Below, in pieces: positions 16,340 to 26,690 of a stretch of 64,000 bases of DNA (within the stretch, counting starts at the first letter, position 1; every line of letters begins with the position of its first letter). Source of the stretch: JACDCA01 sp963810305 (GTDB taxonomy: Bacteria; Acidobacteriota; Vicinamibacteria; Vicinamibacterales; 2-12-FULL-66-21); contig CAWEMY010000003.1 of assembly GCA_963810305.1 (NCBI GenBank), positions 62,001 through 126,000 on the forward strand, written 5' to 3'. The position numbers and the translations under genes are program-made. The notes below the pieces were generated by a model that saw only the letters and a list, made by a program, of their open reading frames with translations, did not search any database and had not been told where the DNA came from.

Positions 16340-18991
16340 ACGCCGCTCGCTGAAGGGACTCGCCTCGGCCCCTACGAGATTCTCACGCACGCCGGCAGCG
16401 GCGGCATGGGAGAGGTGTACAAGGCGCGAGACACCCGTTTAAACCGCACCGTGGCGATCAAGGTCCTGGCCGAGGACTTTTCGCTCGACGCGGACCGTCG
16501 CCAGCGTTTCGAGCGCGAGGCGCGGGTCGTCGCTTCACTGAGCCATCCCAATATCTGTGCGCTGCACGACGTCGGCACCGAGTCGTCGAGCTCGAACGAG
16601 TCCGCACGCGCCTACATCGTGATGGAATTCCTCGAGGGAGAAACGCTCGAGGATCGGCTCGCTCGCGGCCCGCTCCCGCTGACCGACATCATTCGCTACG
16701 GCGCCGACGTCGCGACGGCGCTTCACGCCGCCCACCGCCAGCACATCGTCCATCGCGATCTGAAACCCGGCAACATCATGATCACGCGTTCCGGCGTGAA
16801 GCTGCTCGACTTCGGTCTCGCCAAGCCGGCCGATCCGATGTTTGCGGCATCCGACGCTCATTCGACGCGCGTGCTCACCAACGTGACGATGGCGGGTGCG
16901 GTGATGGGGACGGTTCCGTACATGGCGCCGGAACAGCTCGAGGGGCGGCCCGCCGACTGGCGCAGCGACATTTTCGCCCTCGGGGCCGTCCTCCACGAGA
17001 TGGCCACCGGAAAACGCGCGTTCAACGGTTCCAGTCAGGCATCGATCGCCTCGGCGATCCTGACGTCCGATCCGCCCCCGATTGCGTCGTCATCAGCTTT
17101 GGATCGGATCGTTCGCGTCTGTCTGGCGCGTGATCCGGACCGTCGCTGGCAGTCCGCGCATGATGTCGCGCTTCAACTCGAAGGCCTCCAGAATCGGGTG
17201 GATGCCGAGCCTCCGGTATACCGCGGCCGGGCGTCATACCTGCCATGGGCAATCACCGCAGGTGCGCTCGTCGTTGCCGCCGTGGCGCTGATCTGGAGTG
17301 CCAGCCGGTCCACGGCCGGCACCCAGGGGACGGGATTGCCCGCGGCCAAAGTCGTCATGTTCCCGCTGCATCCTCCGCCCGGCGGCAGTTTCACGCAGTC
17401 GGTCGAATGGAATCCGGTTGCCGTGTCTCCCGACGGGCAGAGGATCGCGTATTCAGCGCGGTCCGCCGACGGGCGCGTTCGGCTCTGGTTGCGAACGCTT
17501 GGCGCCGTGGACGGGCGGCCTGTCGAAGGTACTGAAGGGGTCTCGTCGATGTTCTGGAGCCCCGACGGCAAGTCGCTGGCGTTCTTTGCGTTCGGCAAGC
17601 TGAAACGCTTCGAGCTTTCCGGCGGTGCGCCGGTAGCTATCTGCGACGTGCGAGAGGGCATCGGCCAGACCGGCACCTGGGGTGCCGACGGTCAGATCGT
17701 TTTTGCGTCAGTTCAGGGAGAGGCTCTGTTGAGCGTCTCGGCCTCGGGTGGGAGCCCTGTTGAAATGCGGAAGCGCAGTCTCGGTGGAGGCGAGAGGCGT
17801 CTCACCTGGCCGACCTTTCTTCCCGACGGGCGCCGCTTGTTCTATCTCCTCAGCGCTCGGGACGATACCGGCTCGGTGATGTTGCTTTCGCCTGACGGCA
17901 GCTCGCGAGAGGTGCTGAAGGTCAAATCAAACGTTCAGTACGTCGACCCTGGATATCTCCTCTATTCGAGCGATGCGACGCTGGTGGCGCGCCGCTTCGA
18001 CCTGGCGACCGGCGCGATCAGCGGCGATCCGATCGTCGTCGGCGACCATATCAGTTATTTCAGGGCCACCGGCCTGGCCCCGTTCTCCGCATCGAGGACC
18101 GGCGTCATCGCGTATCAGGCGAACCAGGACGAGAGCCGCATGGCCATCTTCGACCGGACGGGCCGCGAACTGGCGCAGGTCGGCACGGGGGGCGCCTTGA
18201 ACGTCCGTTTGTCTGCTGACGAGCGCATGCTGCTCTTTTCACGCATCGACCCTCGCACGTCCACGTTCGATATCTGGACGCGCGATCTCGATCGGGGCCT
18301 CGAAACGCGCATCACCACCGATCCAGCGACCGACGTCATGCCCAACTGGGCGCCGGACGGAACGTTGATCTACTCCGCGGTCCGCGGCGCCGCTCCGCGC
18401 CTCTTCCGACGGACACTGGCGACCGGTAAAGATGAAGAACTGTCGCCCGAAGGCGTCGGCATGCAGACGGCTACCAGCGTTTCACCGGATGGTTCCTCGT
18501 TCTTGTATTCGCAGCGGACAGACCGCGGCAACTATGATTTGATGATCCGGCGTTTCTCCGACAACGCGACCACACCGTTTCGCACCTCGCCCGCGAGCGA
18601 GGAGGACGCGCGCTTTTCTCCCGACGGCAAACTCGTCGCATTCGTGACTGACGAGACCGGTCGCGGCGAGGTCGTCGTCGCCCCGTTCCCTTCAGGACCA
18701 ACCACCCCGGTGTCGACCACGGGTGGAGCGAACCCCCGGTGGAGCTCGAACGGACGGGAGTTGCTCTACATCACGCCGGACGGTGAGCTGATGGCCGTCC
18801 CGGTCCAGCCCGGCCCGCCGGTGACGATCGGCAAGGCGGCCCGGCTCTCGGCCGCGCGCGCGCCGGATGGGCGCTGGGGAGAATTCGAGGTCATGGCGGA
18901 CGGGCGGCTGCTGGCCGTCGTCCGTACCAGGGTCGCATCTCAGCAGCCGATGACCGTGATCGTCGATTGGCCGGCCGCTCTCTCGCGTTAA
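16340..18991 (+). CDS. Ser/Thr protein kinase with PD40 propeller, apparent ACG start
   Basis: 883 residues if counted from ACG at 16340. The domain needs the residues upstream of the first ATG (16406): GTRLGPYEILTHAGSGG is in frame ahead of it and contains the first strand of the kinase. The frame is closed by TGA just beyond, and the only fitting initiation point is ACG-CCG-CTC-GCT, exactly where the divergent paralogue has ATG-CCG. GGAG lies 6 nt upstream. Kinase motifs are intact (VAIKVLAED, HRDLKPGNIM, DFGLAKP, APEQLEG). A membrane span lies after the kinase domain, then PD40 blades to the end. Start codon uncertain. Confidence 0.88.
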   Translation, partial: TPLAEGTRLGPYEILTHAGSGGMGEVYKARDTRLNRTVAIKVLAEDFSLDADRRQRFEREARVVASLSHPNICALHDVGTESSSSNESARAYIVMEFLEGETLEDRLARGPLPLTDIIRYGADVATALHAAHRQHIVHRDLKPGNIMITRSGVKLLDFGLAKPADPMFAASDAHSTRVLTNVTMAGAVMGTVPYMAPEQLEGRPADWRSDIFALGAVLHEMATGKRAFNGSSQASIASAILTSDPPPIASSSALDRIVRVCLARDPDRRWQSAHDVALQLEGLQNRVDAEPPVYRGRASYLPWAITAGALVVAAVALIWSASRSTAGTQGTGLPAAKVVMFPLHPPPGGSFTQSVEWNPVAVSPDGQRIAYSARSADGRVRLWLRTLGAVDGRPVEGTEGVSSMFWSPDGKSLAFFAFGKLKRFELSGGAPVAICDVREGIGQTGTWGADGQIVFASVQGEALLSVSASGGSPVEMRKRSLGGGERRLTWPTFLPDGRRLFYLLSARDDTGSVMLLSPDGSSREVLKVKSNVQYVDPGYLLYSSDATLVARRFDLATGAISGDPIVVGDHISYFRATGLAPFSASRTGVIAYQANQDESRMAIFDRTGRELAQVGTGGALNVRLSADERMLLFSRIDPRTSTFDIWTRDLDRGLETRITTDPATDVMPNWAPDGTLIYSAVRGAAPRLFRRTLATGKDEELSPEGVGMQTATSVSPDGSSFLYSQRTDRGNYDLMIRRFSDNATTPFRTSPASEEDARFSPDGKLVAFVTDETGRGEVVVAPFPSGPTTPVSTTGGANPRWSSNGRELLYITPDGELMAVPVQPGPPVTIGKAARLSAARAPDGRWGEFEVMADGRLLAVVRTRVASQQPMTVIVDWPAALSR

Positions 18992-18992
18992 A

Positions 18993-19352
18993 ATGATGGA
19001 AGCGATGGAAGTATCGCTCGAGTCACTCGCCACGTCCGCCGGCTGCGTCGACGGCGTCCGAGCCGGAGACGTCCAGCCCGGCGATTGGATCATCGTCCGT
19101 ACCCGGAACTCGACCTACTCGCTCCTGGTCAACGACGACGGGACATTCGATGCGACCGGCGGCTGGTTCAGCCGGGAAGAGCAGTCGGGCGCGCGGCTTC
19201 GGGTCGCCGGCTGCACCTGGGGCGGGACTGCGATCCTGACCCGCATGATCGCCGCTCCCGGGATGTTTCTCGAGTTCGCGAACAACGTTCGCACGACGCG
19301 CATTTGTGAAGTGCGCGTCCTCCGGCCTCACGAATCCACCTCGATCCACTAA
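18993..19352 (+). CDS. Conserved small protein behind the kinase
   Basis: 119 residues, starting 1 nt after the kinase TAA, so probably co-translated. Beta-rich: VQPGDWIIVRTRNSTYSLLV, then GGWFSREEQSG, CTWGGTAILTRMIAAPGM and LEFANNVRTT. I recall similar small proteins of unknown function from Acidobacteriota, but no named family. No signal peptide or membrane span. Confidence 0.7.
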   Translation: MMEAMEVSLESLATSAGCVDGVRAGDVQPGDWIIVRTRNSTYSLLVNDDGTFDATGGWFSREEQSGARLRVAGCTWGGTAILTRMIAAPGMFLEFANNVRTTRICEVRVLRPHESTSIH

Positions 19353-19385
19353 CGCCTAACGCCTAACTGCTAACGCCTAACTTCT
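19353..19385. repeat. Class D tandem repeat (TAACGCC units)
   Basis: Four degenerate copies of TAACGCC/TAACTGC between a + strand stop and the convergent fusion gene. Confidence 0.65.
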
Positions 19386-19411
19386 CAGGGATCCCTCCGT
19401 TCCTTCCCCCC

Positions 19412-22300
19412 TTATTTCACTGGGCCGAGATACTTATCGTACCAATCGAGGACCTCCCGATACAACGCGTGCATGTCATTCGGGACGTGGCCTCCCTCGA
19501 GCCGGACGGCTTTCTTGTGCTCGGGGGGTGTGCCGAGCAGTTGAAAGAACCGGTCCTGCGCGGCGATGGGAACCTGGAAGTCGTCGCGCCCGTGGACGAG
19601 CAAGACCGGCACCTTCACACGCGGCATGAAGTTGGCGGGCTGGGTCTCAGGCGGGGAATTGAACCTCAGACCACCCGCGGCGAACGCGGCCACCTTGATG
19701 CGGGGGTCGAGCGCCACAGGGATCGGTCCGGAATACGGCACCCATGCTCAGGCTGTAATAAGCCACTTTCTGCTTGTCGATCTCAGGTCTGCTCTCGAGG
19801 TAATCAACGGCCCGGAAAACATCCTTCGCCCGCTGCACCTCGCGATCACGTCTGGCGGTTCCGCCACGCGCGGCCTGCCCTTGTCCTATCCGTTCGAACG
19901 TCCCCTGATACACCGGATAGAGGACGGCGCGTCCGCTGCGGACGAGGAATTCGAAGGTCCAGAGGTCGAGCACGCTGCTGGTCCTCATCGCTGTCGCGTA
20001 GGAGGTGGGGAAGAAGACCACGGTCTGATACGGCGGGCGTGCATTCTTCGGAAGGAACAGATATGCAGGGATTCGCTCTCCGCCGTACGCGGCCGCGAAC
20101 GACACTTTCTCTTTTTTCCAATGTGGCGATTCGTCGACCGCTTCGACGACGCGCGTCGAGTGGAACCCGGTCGTAATCGTAGAAGCGCTTGTAGAGCCGG
20201 AATTCCTCGTCTGAGACCGGCACCAGACTCGCCGGATTTCCGTGCACGTTCGCGACCGGCGCGCTCGCTGCGGCGCTGACCGTGCCGATATTCTTCACGA
20301 AGCGCACGCCGAAACTCGCGTCGCGGAGCCACGGATCGCGCGCTTCCGTTTCCTGAAATCGGTAGCCCGGCTCGTTCCACCCGCCGCCGAGAATGTACCG
20401 GCTGGGACTGTCGCCGGCCCGATTGGCGCACCACTCCTTGACGTTGCCAGCCGTGTCGTACGTGCCCGAGACGCCCACACTCTGCCGCTCGCCGACTTTT
20501 ACAGGACCGCGCGAATCGAAGTTGCTCACCTTGAGGATGTCCGCGAAGGCGTCTTCCGCCGCGCGGGTCGCGCGGTACCAGTGATAGATCGTCGGCAGCT
20601 CTTTCCCGGTAAAGCGGGCGTAGGCGGCCGCCTCGTACCAGCTGATGCCGCCGACGGGGAAGTCCTCCTTTCCCTCGGGATAACTTCCCAGCTCCCATGT
20701 CGCCGGACCGCTTCGCCCCGTTCTGTCGCGAAATCGCGCCACCGCCTCTTCGAAGGACACCGCTCGTTTGGCGTCGATGAACGGCTCCTTCCAGTACTTC
20801 CGATCGGCGTATCCGCCAGCATCGACGAATCTCTTGAACTCACGGTTCGTCAGCTCGTACTTGTCGATCCAGAACGCCGGCAGCGTCACGGGCGCCGCGA
20901 CTCCGACGGTGAACGGCCCCCCCTCAACGCGTACCATTCCCGGTTCGGCCGACCGTTCGTCGACCAGTGTGATGGTCAGCGCTCCGACCGGATGGCTGAC
21001 GTCTATCGGAACGAAACCGGCTTTCGTGATGCGCACGCGATACGGGACGAACGGAACCTTGGACCCGCGGATCGGAGTCGTGCCGAGGCGATGCCATTCG
21101 CCGTCCAGGTTCGAATAGTTCCGGATCGTCACTTCAGCACCAGCAGGGGTCGTATCGATGTCGAGGTCGAACCAGGTCTCGCGGATGCGACCGATCTCCT
21201 CGGGGGCGTATCGGCTCGCCCGTTCGGCAAGGCGCACGGCCTCGAGCGAACGATCGGTGGATTGGAGCTTCTCGATCTGCGGGATCGTTTCGCGTCGGAC
21301 ACGTTGTGCCTCCCGCGCTTGCATCAACTGCCAGACGCTGAAGCCGGCCACGGCCAGGAGAAGGACGACGACCGGAACGAGGACCGCTGGCCTGCGCCAG
21401 CCTCCCTCTGCCGGCCGCGTGAGCTTTGCGTGCGCGGCGGCGAGATCCGCCCGCAGCGCGGACGCATCCTGATACCGCGCCGCCGGATCTTTCGCGAGCG
21501 CACGTTGAATGATGGCGTCGACGTCGGCCGGCGCGTCGGGCCGTGTGTGCCGCACAGGCGCCGGCTGATCGCGCAGGATCGACGTGATGACGCCCACATG
21601 CGTGGAGCCGCGAACGGCCGCCGGCCCGCGAGCATCTCGTAAAGGACGGCGCCGAACGAAAAGATGTCGGACCGCGCATCCACCGGCGCGCCCTTCCGCC
21701 TGCTCGGGCGACATGTAGGCCGCAGTGCCCATGATCAACGCCCGGCTCGGTCGCGACCGCGGTGATCGTGGCTTCGGTCGGCGCCAGCTCGATCAGTTTC
21801 GCGAGACCGAAGTCGAGCACCTTGGCGCGTCCGTCGCGCGTGATCGACGATGTTGGCCGGCTTGATGTCGCGATGGATGATGCCGTTCGCGTGCGCGACG
21901 GCAAGGGCGGATGCGATCTGGACGGCGTAGTCGAGCGCGTCGCGACCGGCAGGGGCCCGCTCGGCCAGCAGCCGGTCGAGCGGCGTGCCGTCCACCAGCT
22001 CCATCGCGATGAACGTCGTTCCCGCATCCTCGCCGATCTCGTAGATGGTGACGATGTTCGGGTGGTTCAGCGCCGACGCCGACTGCGCCTCGCGCACGAA
22101 TCGCCGGTGCCGCTCGGCGTCCGCCGTCGCCTCAGGCGGCGAGCACCTTGATCGCCACGGGCCGCCCGAGCCTCGTGTCGACGGCACGATAGACAACGCC
22201 CATCCCGCCGCGCCCGATTTCTCCTTCGATGCGGTAATGCGAGATGGAATCGGGCGAGTCAGCGCTCGGGAGTTGGGAGTTGGGAGTTGGGAGTTGACAT
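19412..22300 (-). pseudogene. Kinase / SUMF1-like / alpha-beta-hydrolase fusion, copy 1, multiple indels
   Basis: Reassembled across frames this encodes about 950 residues. Domains in order: Ser/Thr kinase (ISHYRIEGEIGRGGMGVVYR, IIHRDIKPANI, LDFGLAKLIE, GTAAYMSPEQAEG); a membrane span (VLVPVVVLLLAVAGFSVWQL); a PEGA-like segment (DTTPAGAEVTIRNYSN); a formylglycine-generating-enzyme/SUMF1-like domain (FWIDKYELTNREFKRFVDAG, GGISWYEAAAYARFTGKELP, YDTAGNVKEWCANRAG); and a hydrolase domain with YYSLSMG, VHGRDDFQVP and GGHVPND as Ser/Asp/His. Single-base shifts lie near 22141, 21849, 21736, 21690, 21610, ~20110 and ~19740. No usable start in the kinase frame; see the heptamer repeat. Functional only if the indels are artefacts. 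Confidence 0.75.
22268..22295. repeat. Perfect heptanucleotide repeat (GGGAGTT)x4 at a gene start
   Basis: Four exact copies. On the minus strand an ATG (22298-22300) precedes them. With four copies that ATG runs into TGA after 13 codons; with three copies it would be in frame with the kinase domain of copy 1. Confidence 0.9.
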
Positions 22301-22311
22301 TCGAGCGGCGT

Positions 22312-25219
22312 CTACTTCACCGGCCCGAGGTACTTGTCGAACCAGTCGAGCACCTCGCGGATCACGCCGCGCATGTCGTTCGGCACGTGGCCGCCGTCGA
22401 GCGCAACGTGACGCTTGAGCTCCGGCGGCGTTCCGAGCAGTTCGAAGAAGCGCCGCTGGTGATCATAGGGCACCTGGAAATCCTCTCGGCCGTTGACGAT
22501 GCAGTACCGGGATCTTGACGCGCGGCATGAAGTTCGCCGGGTGGATCTCGGGTGGAAAGTTGAACCGCAGGCCTCCGGATGCGAACACCGCCACCTTGAT
22601 CCGGGGTTCGAGGGCGACCGGGATCGGTCCGAAAAACGCCCCCATGCTCAGGCTGTAGTAGGCGAGCCGACTGTTATCGATCTCCGTGCCGCGTCTCGAG
22701 GTAGTCGACCGCCCTGAAAAAGTCTTTCGCCCACTGCACGTGCAGGTCGCGCAGCCGCCCCGGTGCGTCGATCGCTTCGGCGCGGACCGGGGCCTCGGCG
22801 TCGGGCTTTCGGCGCTCGAACGTGCCCTGGTAGACGGGATACATCACGGCGCGTCCGCTGCGAATGATGAAATCGAAACGGGAATAATCGAGGTTTCGGC
22901 TGGTGCCGGCGTTGACGCGCGTACGCGCTCGGAAACAGGATGATGGTCTGATAGGGAGGTTGCGCGTTCTTCGGCAGAAAGAGATGCGCCGAGACGCGTT
23001 CGCCCGCCATAGGCGGCATCGAAGCTGACCGTTTCTTTGCGCCAGTGTTCGGCGCGCTGTCGTCCGCGCTTCGACACGTGCGTTCAGCGGCGTCCGGTCG
23101 TAGGCAGTAGAAGCGCCTGCAGACTTCGAAGAGCTCGTCGGATACCGGAATGACACTCTCGGGATCCGCCGGTGAGTCGGGCGGCAGGACGTGCGACATC
23201 GGCGACGCACCGAGCTTTGTCGATCAGGCGCACGCCAAACGTGGGTCGTCGGTCCCAGGGGCTGCGCGCATCCTCCTCGACGTACCGATAGTGCGGCTCG
23301 TTCCAGCCGCCGCCGAGGATGTAGCGGAGGCCTGTCCCTCGACGGCATTCGGCGCACCATTCCTTGACGTTGCCCGCCATGTCGAACGTTCCCCACGGAC
23401 CGAGGCCCTGACGTTCGCCCGCCTTCAGCGGACCGTTGCCGTCGAAGTTGCTCAGTTGCAGGATCTCGGATGAGCATTTCCTCGACGCGGAGCAGCCCGA
23501 TACCAGTGATAGATCGTCGGCAGAGCCTTGCCGGCGAAGGCGGCATACGCGGCCGCTTCGAACCAGCTGATGCCGCCGACAGGATGATCCGATTGCCCCT
23601 GCGGAAACGATCCGAACTCCCACGACGCCGGGCCCGGTTCGCCCGGTCGAATCCCGGAACCGCGCGATCGCCTCGTCGAATCTCAAGGTCCGATCGCCGT
23701 CGCGGAAGGGCTCGCTCCAGTACTTCGGGTCACGATATCCGCCCGCATCCACGAACCGCTTGAATTCCCCGTTGGTCACCTCGAGTCTGTCGATCCAGAA
23801 GTTCGGCAGCATCACCTGCGCAGCGACACCGACGCGTATAGGGCCCGCCATCAACGGGCACCATTCCGGCTTTCGCGTCCTGTTGTGGTGCCAGTCTCAC
23901 GGTACCCGGGCGGCCGATGGATGTGGCGAACTCCATCGGCGCGTAACCCGGCTTGCTGATGCGCACGCGATAGTAGCCGAGCGGCACCCGAACATCCTGC
24001 AGAGGGGTTTGGCCGATCGGCTCCCACGGGCCATTGACGTCGAGATAGTCCTTGATCTCCACGTTCAGCGCCCGGAGGATCCGTGACGAGGCTCAGCGGG
24101 TACCAGGCTTGGCGAACAATCTGGATCTCAGCTGACGCATAACGTTCGGTCTCGCGAGCCTTCCGTAGCGCGGCGAGATTCTGACGCGCCGTCTGCAGGC
24201 GTTCGATCTCGGGGATCGCCTCACGGACCCATCGCACGCGGCGAACCTGGACCGTCTGCCAGATGCCGAAGCCGGCGACGGCGAGCAAAAGCAAGGCGAC
24301 CGGCACCAGCACCTGCGGTCGCCGCCAGATGGACTCCGGTGCGCGCGTGAGCTTCGCGTGCGCGGTAGCGAGCTCGGCGCGCATCGCCGCCGCGTCGGGA
24401 TAGCGGGCCGCGGGATCCTTCGCGAGCGCGCGCTGGATGATCGCGTCGACGTCCGCCGGCACGTCCGGCCGCGCGGTGCGCACGGGCGCGCGGCTGATCG
24501 CGGAGGATCGACGTGATGACACCGACATGCGTCGAGCCGCTGAACGGCCGCCGGCCGGCGAGCATCTCGTAGAGGACCGCGCCGAACGAGAAGATGTCGG
24601 ACCGCGCGTCGACCGGTCGCCCTTCGGCCTGCTCCGGCGACATGTAGGCGGCCGTGCCCATGACCATGCCCGGCTCGGTCGCGACCGCCGTGATCGTCGC
24701 TTCGGTCGGCGCGCAGCTCGATCAGCTTCGCGAGGCCGAAGTCGAGCACCTTCGCGCGTCCGTCGCGCGTGATCATGATGTTGGCGGGCTTGATGTCGCG
24801 ATGGATGATGCCGCTGCCGTGCGCCGCCGCGAGCGCGCTCGCGATCTGCGACGGCGTAATCCAGCGCCGTGGCGATCGGCGAGCGGCCCTTGCGCCAGCA
24901 GCCGATCGAGCGGCGTGCCGTCCACCAGCTCCATCGCGATGAACGTCGTCCCTGCGTCCTCGCCGATCTCGTAGATGGTGACGATGTTCGGATGATTCAG
25001 CGCCGAGGCGGATTGCGCCTCCCGCACGAAGCGGCGATGCCGCTCGGCGTCCGCCGTGCGCTCAGTCGGCAGCACCTTGATCGCGACGGGCCGTCCGAGC
25101 CGTGTATCGACGGCGCGGTAGACGACACCCATCCCGCCGCGGCCGATTTCTCCCTCGATCCGGTAGTGCGAAATGGACTGGACACTGGCCGGGATTATAG
25201 CGTCCAGGTCATTTATCAT
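22312..25219 (-). pseudogene. Kinase / SUMF1-like / hydrolase fusion, copy 2, more than ten indels
   Basis: Same architecture and high similarity to copy 1. ATG at 25219 (MINDLDAIIPASVQSISHYR), then kinase motifs GRGGMGVVYRAVDTRLGR, HRDIKPANIMITRDG, DFGLAKLIEL and MSPEQAEGRPVDARSD. Then membrane span VLVPVALLLLAVAGFGIW, SUMF1-like NFWIDRLEVTNGEFKRFVD and FDMAGNVKEWC, and hydrolase YYSLSMGAFFGP...EVLDWFDKYLGPVK. Shifts are visible near 24880, 24860, 24716, 24492, 24068, 23850, 23630, 23490, 23205, ~23100, ~22910, ~22680 and ~22490, almost all single-base insertions. Divergent from the TonB-family gene, with 21 nt between. Likely a tandem duplicate of copy 1. Confidence 0.75.
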
Positions 25220-25240
25220 TCAGATCAACAGGAGGGTGTA

Positions 25241-26118
25241 ATGAGAATCCACCCCGCATTTGCCGCGTCGCTGATCGCTGCTCTCAGCCTGCAGAGCTGG
25301 TCGGAGCGCAGACGCCTTCCGGCCGGAAGATCCAGGCGAAGAACGGCGATGTGATCCTGGTTGAGAACGCGGACCGCGTGGGGCTGATGCGCCGAAAGAA
25401 GCACAGGTCCGCGCGATCAACAACTCCTCTGCAGCGATGGCTGGTGCGTCTGCTGGTGGATTACGCCCCGCCGGGCGTCGATCCGGACGGCCAGGTTGAC
25501 GCCTCCTATCGGTACCTCGACGTCGCCGGCGAATGGCCGCTCGGCGAACGATGGGAGGGGCGTGCTGTCATCGACGATTACTCAATGGCGGGGGAGGGGA
25601 GGTCCGTCAGCATCGGCTTCTCGACATCGCTGGGGACGTCATTCAGGTCCTCGGGACCTCCCGGCAGTTCACCCTTCAAGGACGCGTCTGCCGTCGCAAC
25701 GCTGTCGTTCCGGGGATCCGGCCGGGCCGGCCGCGCGTCGTCGTTCGACCTCACCGAACAACAGGAAGTCGCGACGGTGAGCGCCGGGATCCGCGCGAGC
25801 ACCCCCGCCGCACCCGCGCAGGGTGGCCAGCAGCCGATCAGGGTTGGCGGCAACATCCGTCCGCCCACGAAGACTCACGATGTCCGTCCCGTGTATCCGG
25901 ACGAAGCGCTCCAGGCGCGGATCACCGGAGTGGTAATTCTGGAAGCCACTATCGGCGTGGACGGGTCTGTGACCGATGCCAAAGTCCTCCAAAGTATTCC
26001 GATCTTGGACGCCGCCGCGGTTGATGCGGTGAAGCAGTGGCGTTTCGAGCCGACGTATCTGAACGGCGTCCCCGTGCCCGTCCTCATGACGGTGACGGTG
26101 AGTTTCAATCTGAAATAG
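25241..26118 (+). CDS. TonB-family protein (energy transducer-like), frameshifted in 5' half
   Basis: About 290 residues. The ATG at 25241 has AGGAGG 5 nt upstream. Signal peptide MRIHPAFAASLIAALSLQ; after a shift near 25300 the frame reads LVGAQTPSGRKIQAKNGDVI. Two further compensating shifts lie at about 25395-25440, before LLVDYAPPGVDPDGQVD and VAGEWPLGERWEGRAVIDDY. The C-terminal ~80 residues are a TonB_C domain (VRPVYPDEALQARITGVVIL, AVDAVKQWRFEPTYLNG). There is no N-terminal anchor beyond the signal sequence, so it may be a periplasmic protein using the TonB fold rather than a true TonB. Confidence 0.8.
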
Positions 26119-26202
26119 AAACGGGTCTACTGAGGTTCCGCGAGATACCCGGTGGCGTAGCGGAGGTTCGCCACTGCGCAGCTCCACTTTCCAGACAGAC
26201 GG

Positions 26203-26245
26203 TTGACGGCAGCGAGCAGGAGCCGATATACTCCTGATCAGGAGT
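26203..26245 (+). promoter_or_regulatory. Promoter and palindromic operator of the RES-Xre module
   Basis: TTGACG (26203-26208), an 18-nt spacer, TATACT (26227-26232). The -10 overlaps a perfect 16-bp palindrome ACTCCTGATCAGGAGT (26230-26245) that ends 6 nt before the antitoxin ATG. This is the expected place for autorepression by the antitoxin or toxin-antitoxin complex. Confidence 0.7.
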
Positions 26246-26251
26246 CTCCAC

Positions 26252-26690
26252 ATGATCAGCCGGAAAGCCGCCTACCCTCGCTCCCGGGCCGTGCCCGCGC
26301 CGCCGGTCGACCTGACCGACCGCGCCGTCCGCGACCGGCTGAGCCGCGCTGCGGTGCGGGCGTTCTTCAACATCATGGCGCGCTGGAACGTTCGCGACGA
26401 AGACGCGCGCGGGCTGCTGGGCGGCATGACCAACGGTCCTTATTACGAACTGAAGCGCAATCCGGACCGCGTCATGGACGTCGACCGGCTCACACGCGAT
26501 TTCGCTGCTCATCGGCATCTTCAAGGCGCTCAACATCCTCCACTCCGAGGCGCTGGCCGACCGGTGGGTCCATCTGCCGAATACCAACAGGATCTTCGGC
26601 GGCGCCACGCCGCTGGCCTACATGCTGCGCGGCGGCCTGCCCGCGCTTCTCACCGTCCGGCGGCTGCTCGACGCCAGGCGCGCCGGCTGA
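26252..26690 (+). CDS. Xre/MbcA/ParS-type antitoxin (DUF2384), one frameshift
   Basis: About 146 residues after removing one extra base near 26501: RNPDRVMDVDRLTR continues in the next frame as ISLLIGIFKALNILHSEALA, ADRWVHLPNTNRIFGGATPL and AYMLRGGLPALLTVRRLLDA. The N-terminal helical part (AVRAFFNIMARWNVRDEDAR) fits the Xre-like domain; the C-terminal GGATPLAYMLRGG is the toxin-binding signature of the MbcA/ParS/Xre family. It neutralises the RES toxin encoded next and probably represses the promoter upstream. Its TGA overlaps the toxin ATG by one base. Confidence 0.85.

Noticed and set aside
19412..25219. Programmed ribosomal frameshifting in the kinase fusions
   Set aside because: Too many shifts, no common slippery sequence or downstream structure, and positions differ between the two copies.
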